From Leptodontidium sp. MPI-SDFR-AT-0119 (lineage: Eukaryota > Ascomycota > Leotiomycetes > Helotiales > Leptodontidiaceae): a stretch of DNA of 64,000 nucleotides. Shown one piece after another: positions 33,073-48,192 of the stretch. The translations under genes were made by a program, and so were the position numbers. Under the pieces are notes generated by a model. It saw only the letters and a list, made by a program, of their open reading frames with translations. It was not told where the DNA came from and did not search any database. Where the stretch lies: the NCBI GenBank assembly GCA_020726505.1, contig JAHLEZ010000006.1:2914001-2978000 (forward strand), in the 5' to 3' direction. Positions within the stretch are counted from its first letter, which is position 1. Every line of letters starts with the position of its first letter.

Positions 33073-36000
33073 TTATTTATAACTCTTTTCTTTACGTCTA
33101 AGAAGATAGTAAATATCCCTCGACCCCTAATTCTCTTATAAGTAGTTACGACCTAGAAGCTTAAATACAGGAAAGGCTTATACCGAGCTTTGTAACTTGA
33201 CGAATAGTAGTATTAAAACCCTTATTAATAGCGAAGTTAATATCTACTTCGCTACTATTACCCTTATTCTCCTCCCCGACCTTTGCCTTTACACGACGAA
33301 GTCGAAACCCCCTCTTCGCTAGACCTCTCCCTCTAACTCGCTAGGTTAAGCTAAAAGTCGTCCCTCCTTTAATAAAGCGACCCGCTATAAACGACGTCGA
33401 TATGTCGTTTGCCTCTTCTTTTGTCCCCTTACTTGACTCTCCTAATGTTAATAATCTTATAGTTAATACTTCTATTAATACGCCAGGGAGTAATATAGAG
33501 CCTATAAGGACATATATAAGAGAGACATTATAAGAAAGCCGACTTCGTATCTTAGAAGAGTAACTCGCGGAGAGTCGCTTAAAGAACTAGTAGTTAAAGT
33601 TATTACTTTAATAATAACGACTTACGATTAACGAGCCTTTACTACGTAAATCCGCCTTAAGATTTATAACTTTCTAAGAAGGGGACATACTCCTTTATCC
33701 CTTAATTAAGAAAACTCTTGCTCCTAAGTTAAATAAAGGTAAAAGTAAAGTATAAAGTACTCTTAATCTTAGTAGACTATTAGACGACAATAGTAAAGAC
33801 GGCTATTAACCTCCTCGTATCTTACAGTATTATTCTTTATCTTTCTTTAAGATATCTTAGATATTTATAGCCTCACGAATCGAGAAGATCCTTAACTTAA
33901 ACAATAAGCTTTTAGACAGTATTAGTTATAATCTACGTTTATAAGAAGTCTAGGTCTAGAACGCCTTACGCCGGTATAATAAATACTTCGTTGACGACGA
34001 CTACTAAAAAGACTAATTACTTATATAAATAAAAGGAATAACTCGCACGTTCTTAGAACTCTTCTTTTTGTCTTTGACGCTTAACGAAGACGGAAACTTA
34101 GTAGATGCGCTTAACTTAGTTGACTAAGTAATTAAATTCTTGACTAACCCTTATAAGTAATAGATAGTGTGTAACCTCTACTCTACGTTAAAGATAAAAG
34201 CTATAAGATAAACCTTTTAGGACTTCTATTAATAGTTTAGAATTCTTGTTAATTAAGGCGGCGTAACTAATAAGTTAATCCTTAAAATAGACTTATAAGA
34301 TAAGCTCTTATCCCGCCTACGTAAGTAATTATTCTATAAGTATTAAAGAGCTAAAACTCTAAAAGAGTATATAAAAGTAGTCTAAGCTAAGGACTAAAGA
34401 CAAATCGTGGAGAACACTATTTACGCTAGTCACTTTAGCCCCTTAGTAATAAGTATAAATTCTTACCCTTAGTCTTAAGTTAATATCTCCTTAAGGACTA
34501 TAGGAAAGTCACTCTAAGCTTTTACTACTTTTTCGTCTTAGAGACGAGAGATTAGTTAGCCCCTAAGTTAATAAATCTCTACACAAGCCGACACACCTTA
34601 TACTTAAACACTAACGAATACCCCACGGCATTTCGCTTAACAGCCCCTTAATTATAGTTATACCTCTTGTGTTAACGAGATAAAAGTAAGCGCTAACGAC
34701 GGCGGTCTTATATTTAATAATTAAGTTATAAACGACGACAACTTATTAGCGGAGGAACTTACTTCACGAGTAAAAGACTTAGCCTAAGAAAAGGCTCTTT
34801 CTTAAGTATAATATGAGATATATGATATCTTAACTTTACGAAGCTTCTTAACAGACTAACGCTTATTACTCACATCGCTCTCTCTAAGAATAGACTTATA
34901 TATAAGCTACCTACACTTCTTAATTCCGGAATTAATAGTTATTATTTTATTAATTACTCTCTTTTAAAGTCTCTTTCTTTCTTTTTGAAACTTTTAATTT
35001 ACTTATTACCTTCACTTGTCCTTATTAAAGGATTTGATAGTCGAACTAGCTAAACTATTAACTACTATACCACGTTGAATTTAATAGTTAATAAGCGTTT
35101 ACAGTTATTTACTCTTTTCTTAATTACTCACTTAAGAAATTATGGAGTAATTATTAAAAGGTCATAGTTAAAGTATTACAAAGTGCTCTTAAATACTACT
35201 AAACGACGGCTTATTTAGCTATTAGATTACCCTATAATAGTAAGTTATAGTAAACTAATTAAGGTCTAAGACTTATGTGTATACAAGATTCACTAACGCC
35301 ACTAGCGCGACGCCGAGCGTAGAGACGTTAAGTTGCGTGAATTTTAGAGTTATTATAATACTTAATTTATTAAGTCGACTTCGACAGCTAACTCACTCTT
35401 ACCTCTCGCGCTAAGTATAAATACCTTAGAAACTCTATTAGAATTAGTAACTGCCGAAGTAAGGACTTGTAGAATATTTAGACTTATTGTTTACTTAGAG
35501 TCTACGACTTCGTGTTATAGTAACTATAGTAGCCCGCTATAAGACGATTTTATAACTAATTCTAGCCGGCGCGCTAAGTTAAATTTCAATATATACGCTA
35601 GTTATTCCCTTACTTTCTTAATAACCTCGGAACTTATTACTGTCAATCCCTCGACTATTACTAAGTCCAGAAAACTAGTAATTATATTAATAGAAAATCA
35701 AACTTAGTATCCTACGTAATATAGTCGAATTATGTCAGATACTAAAGATACTAATTTTATAAATATATAGTTGTCGAGCCTACACTTACAGCTAATCTCT
35801 AACCACGGAACTACTATAAGTCGTAGAAAGAAAGATCAAGGAAATCCGCTGTAGTCGTGTTAGAAGTATAAAGTCGAGAATTTATACTCCCCCGGAATCG
35901 AGCCTACGGCGTTAATAAAGGAAATTTACTCCCTTATCTCTTTAATACTTAATACTTCGTCTACTTCTTCTTTCCTTCTTATTTTAAGTATAAAACCCTT

Positions 36001-39000
36001 TACGTATTCTTTACTTTCTTCTCTTATTATACCTTCTAATAAATACTTCGTTTCGAAATATATAGTAGCCTCTAGAAGTGGCCGCGCTATTGTGTTAATT
36101 AGAGAAGTTGCGTTAATAATGAATTTTATATTAATCTCCGAGAGTTAGAAATACTTAAATCCGCGCTTTTTAAGTGTATAGTATCGCCCTTAGTTAATCC
36201 CTAATATTAATATTACTATTAAACTTACTTCTATTATTAATACTCTATGTACCACAGAGCTCTCATATTAATAAGTGTGACATGTAATAAAGCCTAGAGA
36301 GTGCACGTACTCCGCTATTAACGGTCCTTTACTTTAGTTAGGAAGTATGTTGAATAACTAGCCTAGTTAATATATATAACGGTCCTTACGACTAGATAAT
36401 ATATATATCTTAACTAAACTGGCCTGAATAGAAGTTACTGAGTTAGAGAGTAGAACCGCCGAGCTTTTATACCCCCGAGACTAAACTGACTCCCCTTAAT
36501 TCGCTCCTTTTACGCGTAGAATATATATTAAGGACTACGCTAATTCACTTTAGAAGATATAAACGTAACTCTCTCTCGTATACGACTCGACTATAAAAGC
36601 TCTTCCTTCCTTAACTTCTTCTCTTTAATTACGAGATGAGTTACTAATTATAAAGTGACGTAAGAAAGCTTATCGATGTTTAATCGTTAAGATCTTCTCG
36701 ATTAGTGCCGTAGCGTTTTATATATTAATAAAACAGAAGTTTAGAAATAAGATATTCGTAGTAACTCTTTAAGAGATTGATGCTTTAATTAATTAAAGAA
36801 GTTAAGAACGAGAAAAAGCCGCTACTATAATAGCCTTGACTGTCGAACTTACTCACCGCCGCCAATTAGTTATATAGTTTACACTTTCTATTTAAGAGTT
36901 AGACGCTAAATTACTAATCCCCTTAAAATACGTTAATTAAACTCACGTATTCTTTAAGGCAGAAAGTAATATTCTCTCCCCTTATTACTCGTATAATTAT
37001 AAAATCAAGCTAAAAGGAGAAGGTGAGAAAGTACTTAAGTATTCGCTATTATATAAGATGTCGACTAAAGAACTTAAGGCTATTAAAGAATATATCACGA
37101 ATAACTTAGACAAAGGGTTTATTAAGCCGTCTTAAGTATTATTTACTGCCCTTATTCTCTTCGTCAAGAAGCCGAATAGCTCCTTGCGGTTATGTATTAA
37201 TTTCTAAGTACTAAATTCCCTTACTCGGAAGGACTAATACCCTTTACTTCTAATTAATAAGACCTTAGCTTATATAATTAATGCTTATATTTTTACTAAA
37301 TTAGATATTCGTTAAGCCTTTTACTGAATTTAAATAGACTTAGTATTAGAGGAGTATATTACCTTTTACACGAGATATAGCGTATATAAGTATAAAGTTC
37401 TTTTATTTAACTTGACTAATAGCCCTATTATTTACTAACGCTATATAAATAATATTCTCTTCGATTACCTTAATGATTTCTATATAACGTACTTAGACGA
37501 CATTCTTATATACTTTAAGGACCCCTTATAATATTAGCTCTACGTTAAAAAAGTACTTTAACGTCTTAACGACGCTAAGCTATAAGTCGACTTAAAGAAG
37601 TGTGAGTTTAAAGTAATATAAACTAAGTACTTAGGATTTATTATATTAACTTTTAGTTTAAAAGTTAATCTCGAGAAGGTCTCTATTATTCGTGAATAAA
37701 CTTACTTTAACTTTATTAAAAGTATATAGTCCTTTCTTAGTTTTTATAACTTTTACTAGAGATTTATCCGCGACTATAATATTATAACGAAACCTCTTAT
37801 TTAACTAATTAAAAATAACGTTCCCTTCTACTTTATTATAGAGTACAAAGACGCCTTCGACCTCTTAAAACATACTCTTACGTTTATACCCCTCTTAAGA
37901 CACTACTGACAGGATTTACCTTGCCTCTTAGAGACGGATGTTAGTAATAGTATTATAGCTGGAGTCTTTTCTTAATAATATAGTGACGACTAGTTTCCTG
38001 TTACTTTCTTTTTAAAGACTATATTACTTATTAAGCTCAATTACGTAGTACACGACAAAGAGATGTTAGTTATTATTAGATCCTTTAGGCACTAACGTGT
38101 TGAGTTAGTAGGAGCCCCCTACTAAGTCCGTGTTATAATAGACTACAAGGCCTTAAAATACTTTATGACTTCTAAGTAATTAAATATTAGACAAGTACAA
38201 TAAGTAAAGCTTTTAACGGACTATAATTTTATAATCACGTACCGCCCTAGAATCTATAACCCCCTAGTAAACGTACTTTCTTGTAAGTTAGACGAGTTAG
38301 ATTAATAGAACTTTATAAAGAAGACTTAACGCCTTTAATAACTCTTACGCTAAGACTAAATTAACTTTAACTTACTGTCTATAAAGTTACGGCCGCTTAA
38401 CGACACTAACGCGCTAATAGTTAACGTTAAGCTCGTTACTTTTATACTAATATTCTCTATTATATAATAAATCTTAGAGGCTAATCACATTACCCCCTCC
38501 TTATAAGCTCTATATAAACAAGTTATATTAGACTCTCTAGGTAAACTTAGTCTAGAGAGTAACCTCTTACTCTATGACGGCTGCCTCTTAGTCCCTAATG
38601 TCGACTACCTTTAAACCCTCCTTATACAAGAGGTCTATAATCGAGTTACTACAGTGTACTTTAGTATTAAGAAGACGATTTAAATGCTCTCTTCTTAGTA
38701 CTAGTAACATGGAATCACGTCTATAGTTTAGTAGTACTATTATAATTATTATATATATTAACGAATTTAAGTTCCTTAAGATAAAAAGCCCGGATTCTTT
38801 TATCCTCTCCTTGTTCTGTTTAGATTATAAGAATATATTACTATAGACTACTACTCCTTTATTAAAGACAAGTATAGATTCGATAACGTCCTCGTCTTTA
38901 TTAATAAATTCAGTAAACAAGTTATTAGTATCCTTTACTAGAAGACGACAGACACTCGGAAGCTAGTTATTATATATATATATTATATATATTATTACTT

Positions 39001-40038
39001 TAGTGCTCCCTTGACTATTACTTCTAACAGAGGTCCTTAGTTTGTATCTAAGTTTTAGATTGCCCTAAGTAAGATCCTTAAAACTAAGAGACAGTTGTCC
39101 GCTATTAATTACTCGTAAATAGATAGCTAGACTAAAGTATATAACTAATACTTATAAAAACGACTCTAACCTTTCGTTACGTACTATTAAGACGACTAGT
39201 TAGAGTACTTCCTTATTATAAACTACGCTTAAATGTCCCTCCCACACGATTCCTTAGGGGGACTTTCTTTATTTAAAGTAGTCTATAAATATGTACTACA
39301 CACGGATTAGGACTAGAAAATTGACTTATTAGACTTAGTTACCCCCGCTAATAAGTTAAACACTTAATAAGCTATTGACTATACTTAACGCTATAAGAAA
39401 GCTTAAGATATAACTCGGTCGAACCTCACTGTGGCCTAAGCTAAGATAATTAGGTCTTATAACGCCTCTCGCCGCAATGTCGACTTTAATAAAGACAGCT
39501 TAGTTTAGCTCGATATACGCTACTTTAAGACACTCTGTCCCTTTAAGAAGTTAGATATATTAATTAATAGACTATTTAGGGTACTTGAGAAGGTAAGACA
39601 CTTATACCGCCTAGAGTTACTAGCGAGTATAAAGGTTTATAACGTCTTTCCGGCTAGTAAGCTTCGCCGGGACCCTAACGATCCCTTACTAGGCTAAGTA
39701 CAAGATGCCCCCCCACTAATTAATATTATAAGTGACGATGAGTAGGAACTAAAAGAAGTACTTACTTATTATAAGAAGGGCAAGACTCTATCTTACTGAG
39801 TTACTTAACTTAATTAAGACGTTAATTTAAACTAGTACGACGCTTCTAACCTTAAGTACGCTCTATATAAAGTCAAGGACTTCTACTTTAGTCACCCCAA
39901 GTAGGCAAGACCCCCTACTAAGTTACTTAAATAGATTAAAATATAAGAAGATAGTATTAACGACTACGATAACCTCGATAGTAATAAAGAGATAGACTAA
40001 CGCTTAAGGACGAGCTTTTTCTAGAGGGGGGGGGGTAG

Positions 40039-40285
40039 TGTGACGACTGTCGCTACTTAAAGCCTTATTTCCACCGGCTCCACTTAGTATTGTCTGATCG
40101 GGACGTACTGAGATTATTATAGTACTAAGTATAGTAACTTCTTATATATAGACTTATTCTTTCCTTACCTTCTTTCCTTTGTAATTATAGATTCTAAGTT
40201 GATACTTAGTATCGTTATATGTCCTGTGTTAATATGTGAGGCGTTAGTTACACGTGATTGCCGTCTTTTTAGGGCAAGCGTCACA
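40039..40285 (+). repeat. 3' LTR of the nested gypsy element
   Basis: 247 bp, TGTGACG...CGTCACA, preceded by an uninterrupted G-run. Confidence 0.9.
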
Positions 40286-40590
40286 ACAAGTAGTCTACTA
40301 TACTTATCTTTAAATAAAAAGAGCTAAGAGTTATTCCCAAATTTAATTAAATAATCAAAGAGATCCTAAGTAACTCTCTAAAATAGTCTAAGTGACCGTC
40401 TTTTAATTAAGCGTCTAAAGATCACTTAAGATACGTGGGTTAGAGCGTAATACTTACACTTGATTCTCCTTACTACTTCAGTGATCTTAATATTCTTAAT
40501 TAAGCTTGTTAACTTTCTTAAGGCATTTAGCCTTAAATGTCTAAAGCGTAAATACTAATATATTTCCGTATTTATTCTTAGTCTCTTATA

Positions 40591-40865
40591 TATTAGTATC
40601 TAACTAAGGTTTAATACCTAATATTAGGGTGACAAAGAATATAATAAGTGAAGTTTAATTAAGTATATTCCGTGTGTCCCTTTTATATAAAAAGGAAAGC
40701 TACCTTAAATATATTAAGTACAAAACCTTATAACTCGTATAAGTATTACTCGTACGAAACTAAGAGGCAAAGTATAAAACTAAACTTTATCTCGGCTAGG
40801 AGAGACAATTATCTTTAGAAGCTGTTAGAGTAAAAGAATGCCCCTTAGTTAAGGCTATCTTAACA
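40591..40865 (-). repeat. 3' LTR (minus orientation) of the copia element
   Basis: 275 bp; target duplication TTATA at 40,586-40,590. Confidence 0.88.
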
Positions 40866-43800
40866 CTAATAATTCTTCTTTTATTAAAAGAAAAAAACTC
40901 TCTTACTTTCCTTCTTTCTCTTTTATACGAAATACGCGTAACTTAGCGTATTATCCTTAGCTCCTCTTCTTCTTTTATACGAAGCACGTGCCTTATGTGA
41001 CTTTGGCTCGTTATATTAAATAATGACCGCTTTAGGAAAGAACGACTTCGTTCCTTCCTCGTACGTCTCTCGTTAACTAGTTACTAGCCTTTTTCACGTA
41101 TAAAAGAGATTTTCTAAATTCCCTCTTCTCTTCTTTTTCTCTTTTTTTTTAACTAATAACAATAATAATAGTAGTAATAGTAAGTCCCCTTTCTCTTCTT
41201 TATATAACTCTCCTCCTCCTTAGATATTCTCTATACGACTTAAGATAGCCTCGTACAAATCGGCGCTTCTCTTTTCTACTTTGCTTATAAAGTAATCTAA
41301 TTCGTTGTCGCTGTATACTAACGAAAGGTCTTCTATAAGCCATAATACTACTACTACCACCACTACAACTAAGTAAGTACTCTCCCTCGTACGAAGTCTA
41401 CCCCCTCGAGACTAGCTTCACACAGTTACTATAACCTTAGTAAGGTAGTACTAACGCCTACGTAACTACACTACACTACACTACACCACATAATGTTAGT
41501 CTTTTTCTCTTTATATAAGTTAGCCTTTATCCCTAAGATATAACTTCTCGTACGAACCTCTGGTCCTTTTGTTTAAGAACTAATATCGTATAAGGCCCTT
41601 GTTCTCTTTAACGCCGTTAATGCCGCGCTAGTTACTACTAACGCTAACGCCTATCTTATACTAATTATCGGCGGGCAATAGCTAAGCCCGTTATATTATA
41701 ATACGTTACAATAAATAGTCTTAGCTATACTAGGACGTAATGTCGCCTTCGTATAAGGGCGCATTACACCCTAGTAACTTATAACACATTAGCCTTCGTA
41801 CGTCAATGCCCTCTTGATTTAATCGAGAGGTATTATTCGAGTTATTCTTTGTGCTGAATATTCCCGGCGTAACTTAACACCTTTCCTTAATTGTACTTTA
41901 GTTTAAAGTCATTTCGGGGATAACTGTAGTAACTATAAGTGGCGAGATTATACCGCTCGTTATAATCCCCCTCTTAAGGACTTATTGTCTAAAGATAAAG
42001 GTTTAAGAAATAAGAGTAACAAAGTTCAAGTAGTTATTATATAAAGGGCACTATAAGGACTTATTACTAGACTTATACGAAGGGGCTTAATAGAAGATAA
42101 GTCTAGAGATACTCTAATTGTCTTATAACTTCGTACGTATCTTTTATATTCTCTTTTATTTATAAGCACAATTCCTTTTTATAACTAAGTTTCTAGACAT
42201 TATACAGAGGCTCCCTTTAAGTAAATAGACTCAAGCTTATCTTTAACCTTTACGCGGTACTTAAGATAAGTACTTCGTACAAGAGCTTATACGAAGGAAA
42301 CTAATAGAGATTTCCCTTAATCGATTCGTTATTAAATTATCGTTAGACAGTTAGTCGTTAAGTAGTCGATCGTCGTATTAAATATTATTTATTTAGTCGA
42401 GAAATATATAACTATCGTTTTATATAGTATTTAAATAAGTAATTAAAATAAAATAAAAACACGTATTTAATAAATAAAATCATCGTATTATATAATACTA
42501 TTCCTACCCTAACTTTACTTTCTTTTCCCTCTTAACTTATCCTTCTACTCGTACGACAATCTAATTATTATTAATTAGCTTTTCTAAGCTTTTGTTTAAG
42601 TTTGACTTCGTTATTATATCCACCGGGTTATCTTAACTATTAATTTATTAGATTTCTATAAGTTCTCGTCGTTCGTATAATTGACACAAAGCTATAATAT
42701 TAATTATTAGCCGCTTCTCTTTTATAATACTAAGCTTCACGAGGTATTCGTATAACGAGAACGAGTCTATATAAATAATAATTAGGATTACTAGTATCTT
42801 AAGCCGCGACGTGATAATATTAATCGTACTCTTTATTATAATTACTATATTAACCTCGTTAACTATTCCGTAGATCTTAGAAGCTAAGACACTTCGCGTT
42901 ACTCGTTTACTCTTTGTATTACTCTAATAAAATAAATTTCTAAAAAGAAGAAACGAGTCTTAATCGTACGAATTAAGGTCGTCGTCTTCCGTGCCGAGAA
43001 TCATTACGTATCTAAGCTAAGAACTTAAGTCCTTATTATTCGCAAAGGATCCGTCGACAAAAACAAATAACTTCGTATAATATAAGTCTAAAGGAATATA
43101 GTTTAATCCTTATTTAATGTTTTAAATCTACTATTAAATACGCTTATTTAAGTTCTTTACGTCAGTATCCTCTAATTCTTAGAATTAAGCCGCAACTAAT
43201 AAGTCGTATAAAGCTTTAAATTAATATAAAGTTATAATATATGCCCCTCGAGCCCGTTGTTCCTAATACTAGTTTATATAATCTAGTACTCTTAAGTTAA
43301 CTTCAACTAACTTCTCGCCTTGCCCTTTTTAAAGGATTTAGACGAAGTCCTTTCGATTATATACAATATATCCGTTAAACGCGAGGGGTGATTCGTATAA
43401 TAAACGATCCTTCGGTTTTATAAAGAAACCGGTAATCCTAAGTTCTTTCTCCTCCTTCTCTTAAAACTCGTTAGTAACTAAGATTAAGATATCGTCCGTT
43501 TATATTCTAATTACTTTAAACGGCATTCTTAGTTAAGTAATTAGAAGACATAAATCGTACAAAGACGTTTCTATATATAACTTGATCTTATAATATATAT
43601 CGTACGTCTCCCACTAGTGTATTCCTAATTCCGGGATATTATATAATAACTTTCGTACGAGTATAATTATATCCGGCGAGTAATTATTAGTAATTTACTT
43701 TAGTAGTCTCGTATAAATTATACAATTCAGAAACGTTATCGACTAAATATACGCTTAAGTAATATCCTAAATAAAAATTAATAACCCTTTTCGTACAAAT

Positions 43801-46800
43801 AACAGATAAAGTGCTAGAATTAGTCGCTAATTAATCTATTAAATCGTTAGAGACTAAGTAAGGATCTATTTCTTTCCCGCGTCGTTATACACTTAAATCA
43901 CAAGTCTAAATTTCTCGTATAGAGCTTTAGTTATCTTCCCTTTGATTTTATTAATAAGCCGGGAATTAAAGATCCGTCCATGATATTACTTTAGGTCGTA
44001 TTATACGAACTTAAATACGCCTCGAGTAATTAAATTATTAATCTCCTTTTATTAAGATTCTTTAAATAAAAGACTAAGGCTAGTAATCTTCCCTATTACT
44101 TATATTATACGAGATAACTCTAAGTTAAATTACTCTTTCTAAGTCAGGAAAACTTTTAGTAATCGTATAAGTCCCTTCTCGAGCTCTTACTTTGTCTTAA
44201 ACGGAATTAAGACAACTGGCCGTACTAAAGGAGACACTTAATCTAATCGTACATAGTCCTCCGGGACCTCGGCGATTTCTTTTATATAAAACGACTTAAT
44301 TACTGTCGTATAAAAGGAAGTCAGTCCTAAAGGCAATTAAATAATATACTCTTTCCCTGTGACTAATAATAATAAAAACGGGCTTATTTATCCCTTTTTC
44401 TCCCGCTATACTTTTACTAAAGATTATAATAGAAGTCGTATAGTCTTAGTAATATTAGGGCCGTTTTTAATACTTTAAGTATCTTTAATCTTTTGTGCGG
44501 CTTAAATCTTTCGCAATTCTGTTATTACTATTTAAACTACCCTTACTTTAATAAGTATATCCGTAAATAATAAGTCTTTATACGAAAGTCTAAAATATAC
44601 TCCGAAAACGAGAAGTATTAAAATTAGTCTGTTTAAATTAGCCGTATTATTCACGGCTTTTATAGCCATTTAAAGGACTACTTCTTTTATTAAGTTTTCG
44701 CTTCTTGTCTCGTCTTAGATAATCTCGTATAATTAACGTAAAAGGGCGTAATACCACTCAACCTTCCTAACACTTTAATGTACCTCGACTAAGACTTCCT
44801 TTACATCGACGTTTATTATACGAACATTTATTCTAAATTCTAATAATACGAAGTTTGTCCCAGTATTGTGTATAAAGTAATCTAGGGGTCTAAAGTAAGT
44901 ATTAATCTAATACGTACGAAGCGTAATCCACGTTGTTTTCGCTAAATTATCCTTTAGGAATCGAGCGGTATTAAAGCTAATTACCTTATTAACTACTTAA
45001 AAGACTATTACTCTTAAAAGATATAAAATATCCACGATTATAAAGAAATTAAATTCAATATTGTCTTTTAAAGAGAATTTAAATCGACTTAAGTTCTTTG
45101 TATAAAGCTAATACTATTTATAGAACTTTAAGATCTTCTTAATTATACGAAAGTTTATTTCTTTGTGTCTTACTCGCTAAAGAACGTAATATAGTTTCTT
45201 AACTAAAGGATGTCTAAAGTGTCAATAGAGTTATCTAAGCTCTATTTCCGTAAAGTACTAATATATAAACGTGTCTTTTATTATATAAATTATTATTTAT
45301 AAATGTCCCTATTTTCGTACGATTAGAATTCTCTTATCCCCTTAAATCATAATATTCTAAAAGTTATTTAATCGTATACTAAGGGAGTCTATATCTTAAA
45401 TATATAATAAGAATAAAGTATTTGTTAGAACAATCTAGAACTTCACTTGCCTAATAAGTATTCGTACGAGTATTAATCCCTCTAATTCTACTACTCCTTT
45501 GCTAAATCGAATTGTATACGTTTAATTACTCGTACGATTAACTTCTAGCGACAAGTCAAGCTTTAGAAGTACTTAGACTTATTACTTTCTTATAATAGAG
45601 ATTCTGGTAGTACCGCTATTTAATATAATCCCTTAAAAGACTTTAGACAAATATCTGTCTCTAATAACGAATACCTCGCTTTTATACGAATCCTTCGTTA
45701 AGTCTCGTTATAAAAAGGTGTGTTTTGTCAATTCGTTATTTAGAACTTAAATTATTTATTGTCCGTCGACTTCCCTGTACCTTATAAAGAATCCTTTTAA
45801 CTTATCTTCGTCCTTTTATTCTTTTATATCCTTTAGTACTTCTTTTATTATTATATAATTAAATTCCCCTAGGAAATCTTTATACGAGCTTAAGAAAGCT
45901 TAAGTTACTTCCTTAGATCTATTAAACTCGGTTATTAAGTGATTCTTAACCTTCGCCTACGCGACTTTTTACTTTACCTCTAAATAATTTATTAACTAGT
46001 AACCTTCCTTCTTACAAATAATACATTTCTTGTTTATATGATTATTAAAAGGGTTCCTTAGACGAAAAGTCCTCTTTTAGAACTAGTTTAATACTATATA
46101 ATCCGGAAATCGTCATGCCTTCCTGTAGAATTGTCTCTCTATTAAGTTATAATCATAATCGTACGAACGATTCTATAAGTAAGTACTAACCTCCCTCGTT
46201 CGTACAGCTATAACAATTACAGATCGTAAGTCTACGTATAACCCTTTAAATATTTATATAGGCTTATATAGTATTAAATTACACTCTTTTACTTCACAAT
46301 ATACGTTTAGTACTTAATCGCGAAGATTATACTCTGTCTAGTATTCCCTCAATAAGCCGCGTTACGCCGTACAAAGAGAATTAAATATAATTTCTAAGTA
46401 TTCTAACTAAGACTTCTCTAAGTTCTTTACAATTATAAAGATTAATATAGTCTCTCTTCACTCAAATAAGTACTTTTACTGATTTTCCTTAGTCTCAAAG
46501 TGATTCCGAGTTATACAAATCATTATAAGGAAATTATATAAACGTCCTATAATCTTATTGTAATAGAAATCCGCTACTCGTCCTTTTAGTATAATCGAGA
46601 ATACTAAGTAATATTAGTCACTTAAAATTCCGATCTTCGTACAATAGTCGAAGAAGACCTAGAAACGAATATCTAAGATATCGTACTATTCTCTGCCGTA
46701 CTTTTAGCTCTCGTTATTATAAACCTTTATTAAGTCCGTTAATAACCGTGAGTTCGAGATAATTATCTGAGACTTATATAATATAGTCAGTTCCGGCGGA

Positions 46801-47912
46801 GGAGCTCTTAGGGTTAATAAATTATCTTCGTACGAATATTATCTCAGTAGTCGTTTAACAGTTTCGTAGGCTTAGTCCTAACTTAAAAAGTTATTATTTA
46901 AGGCCGAATATAGCGTAAGACTAAAACGTTCGTACGTTAAGTAACGTTATTTAATTATTTAACCTTTATCTAGTAATAAAAACTTTATTAAGTTTACGTA
47001 CGAAGTCTAATTAGAACTAACTATATTCTCGTTTAAAACGACATAAGGCGGAAGACTTAGATATTATCCGGACGTTTAAGGCTATCGCTAAGTTATTTAA
47101 ATTAGCTCTAAGAGTAAGTCCTCTACCTCTTAAGTTCGTACGATTAGAGAATCTCTAGAATTATCTAAAATAGCGTGTCTCGCTAATAATTCACTTCGTA
47201 TAGTTAAAGTCGGAGTACCTTGCCGGTTTCTGTCTTGCCCTTAGGATTTCTATTAAGTATAAGTCCTTCGATTTTGATTTGTTCACTTATGTGGTTCCTC
47301 CTCTTCTAAAATATCTATTAACGTTTAAGCGTACGAAATAAACCCCCTTTACTTTCGTACTTATACTCCGTGATTAAGGAGATATATATAAAGATCTTTA
47401 ATAACTTCCCGGGATCCGATAACAAATGTATCTTCCGTCTATCCTTTAAAGCCTTCCTTGAATTCTTCCTAAAGTCTATAGTCCTAAAACTCTTTTTAGT
47501 AGTATTATATAAGGGCTAAGGTAATATAATTATTAACTCGCTTAAGCGTTTAATACTCGTCGTTCGTAAAGTCAAAAGGTTCCCCTTATACTTCCGTATC
47601 TAATAAGTAAGTGACCTCTAGTAATAGAATTATTGTGTCCTTCTTTATACGAAGGTTAATAAAAAGTTGTTAAGTTGTGTTTACGTTTCGTGAATCCTTA
47701 GATCGTACAAATCGTCTTCTTTTATTAGTCACTAACGTAAGGTCTGATTAGTTTACCTCTCTAGTTTATCTTTCCGATTATCGTACGAATCGTCTTCTTT
47801 TATTAGTCGCTGACGCAAGGTCCGATTAGTTTGCTTCTCCGGTCTGTCTTTCCAATTGTCGTCGTATAAAAGTATTACTTAACTATTCTATAATTATTCA
47901 ATTATTAATTAG

Positions 47913-48187
47913 TGTTAGTATCTAACTAAGGTTCGATACTTAATATTAAAGTGACAAAGAATATAATAAGTGAAGTTTAATTAAGTATATTCCGTGTGTC
48001 CCTTTTGTATAAAAGGGAAAGTTACCTTAAATACATTAAGTACAAAACCCTATAGCTTGTATAAGTATTACTTATACGAAACCAGGAGGCAAGGTATAAA
48101 ACTAAGCTTTATCTCGGCCAGGAGAGACAACTATCTTTGGAAGCTGTCAGAGTAAGAGAATGCCCCTCAGCTAAGGCTATCCCAACA
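47913..48187 (-). repeat. 5' LTR (minus orientation) of the copia element
   Basis: 275 bp; target duplication TTATA at 48,188-48,192. Confidence 0.88.
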
Positions 48188-48192
48188 TTATA

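Larger units (their letters stand above)
32826..40285 (+). mobile_element. Complete Ty3/gypsy element, 7,460 bp, RIP-degraded
   Basis: 247-bp LTRs at 32,826-33,072 and 40,039-40,285 begin TGTGACG and end CGTCA(C/T)A. Flanks ATAAG and ACAAG are the 5-bp target duplication, one base apart by a C-to-T change. A G-run (40,025-40,035) just before the 3' LTR is the polypurine tract. Inside: gag from about 33,400; reverse transcriptase with KKPNSSLRL (near 37,165-37,195) and YLDDILIY (near 37,490-37,512); RNase H (LLETDVSNS near 37,925-37,950; HDKEMLVI near 38,050); integrase (about 38,830-39,500). Many Trp/Gln stops make it non-functional. It lies inside the 8.6-kb element and is the same family as 55,250-62,706. 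Confidence 0.92.
40591..48187 (-). mobile_element. Complete Ty1/copia element, 7,597 bp, minus strand, RIP-degraded
   Basis: 275-bp direct repeats at 40,591-40,865 and 47,913-48,187 (start TGTTAG or TATTAG, end CCAACA or TTAACA) are flanked by the target duplication TTATA on both sides. Minus-strand translation shows a Cys-containing motif KKCIICKKEG near 46,035-46,000 (gag/protease region), a reverse-transcriptase remnant TDDILILV near 43,480, and a copia-type RNase H block (DSFSLYEYLVKL, TKEKRL-like, SYERREL, INGQDNPVD-like) near 42,790-42,610. This order, with RNase H last, fits Ty1/copia. Coding is broken by RIP-type stops. Confidence 0.88.
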
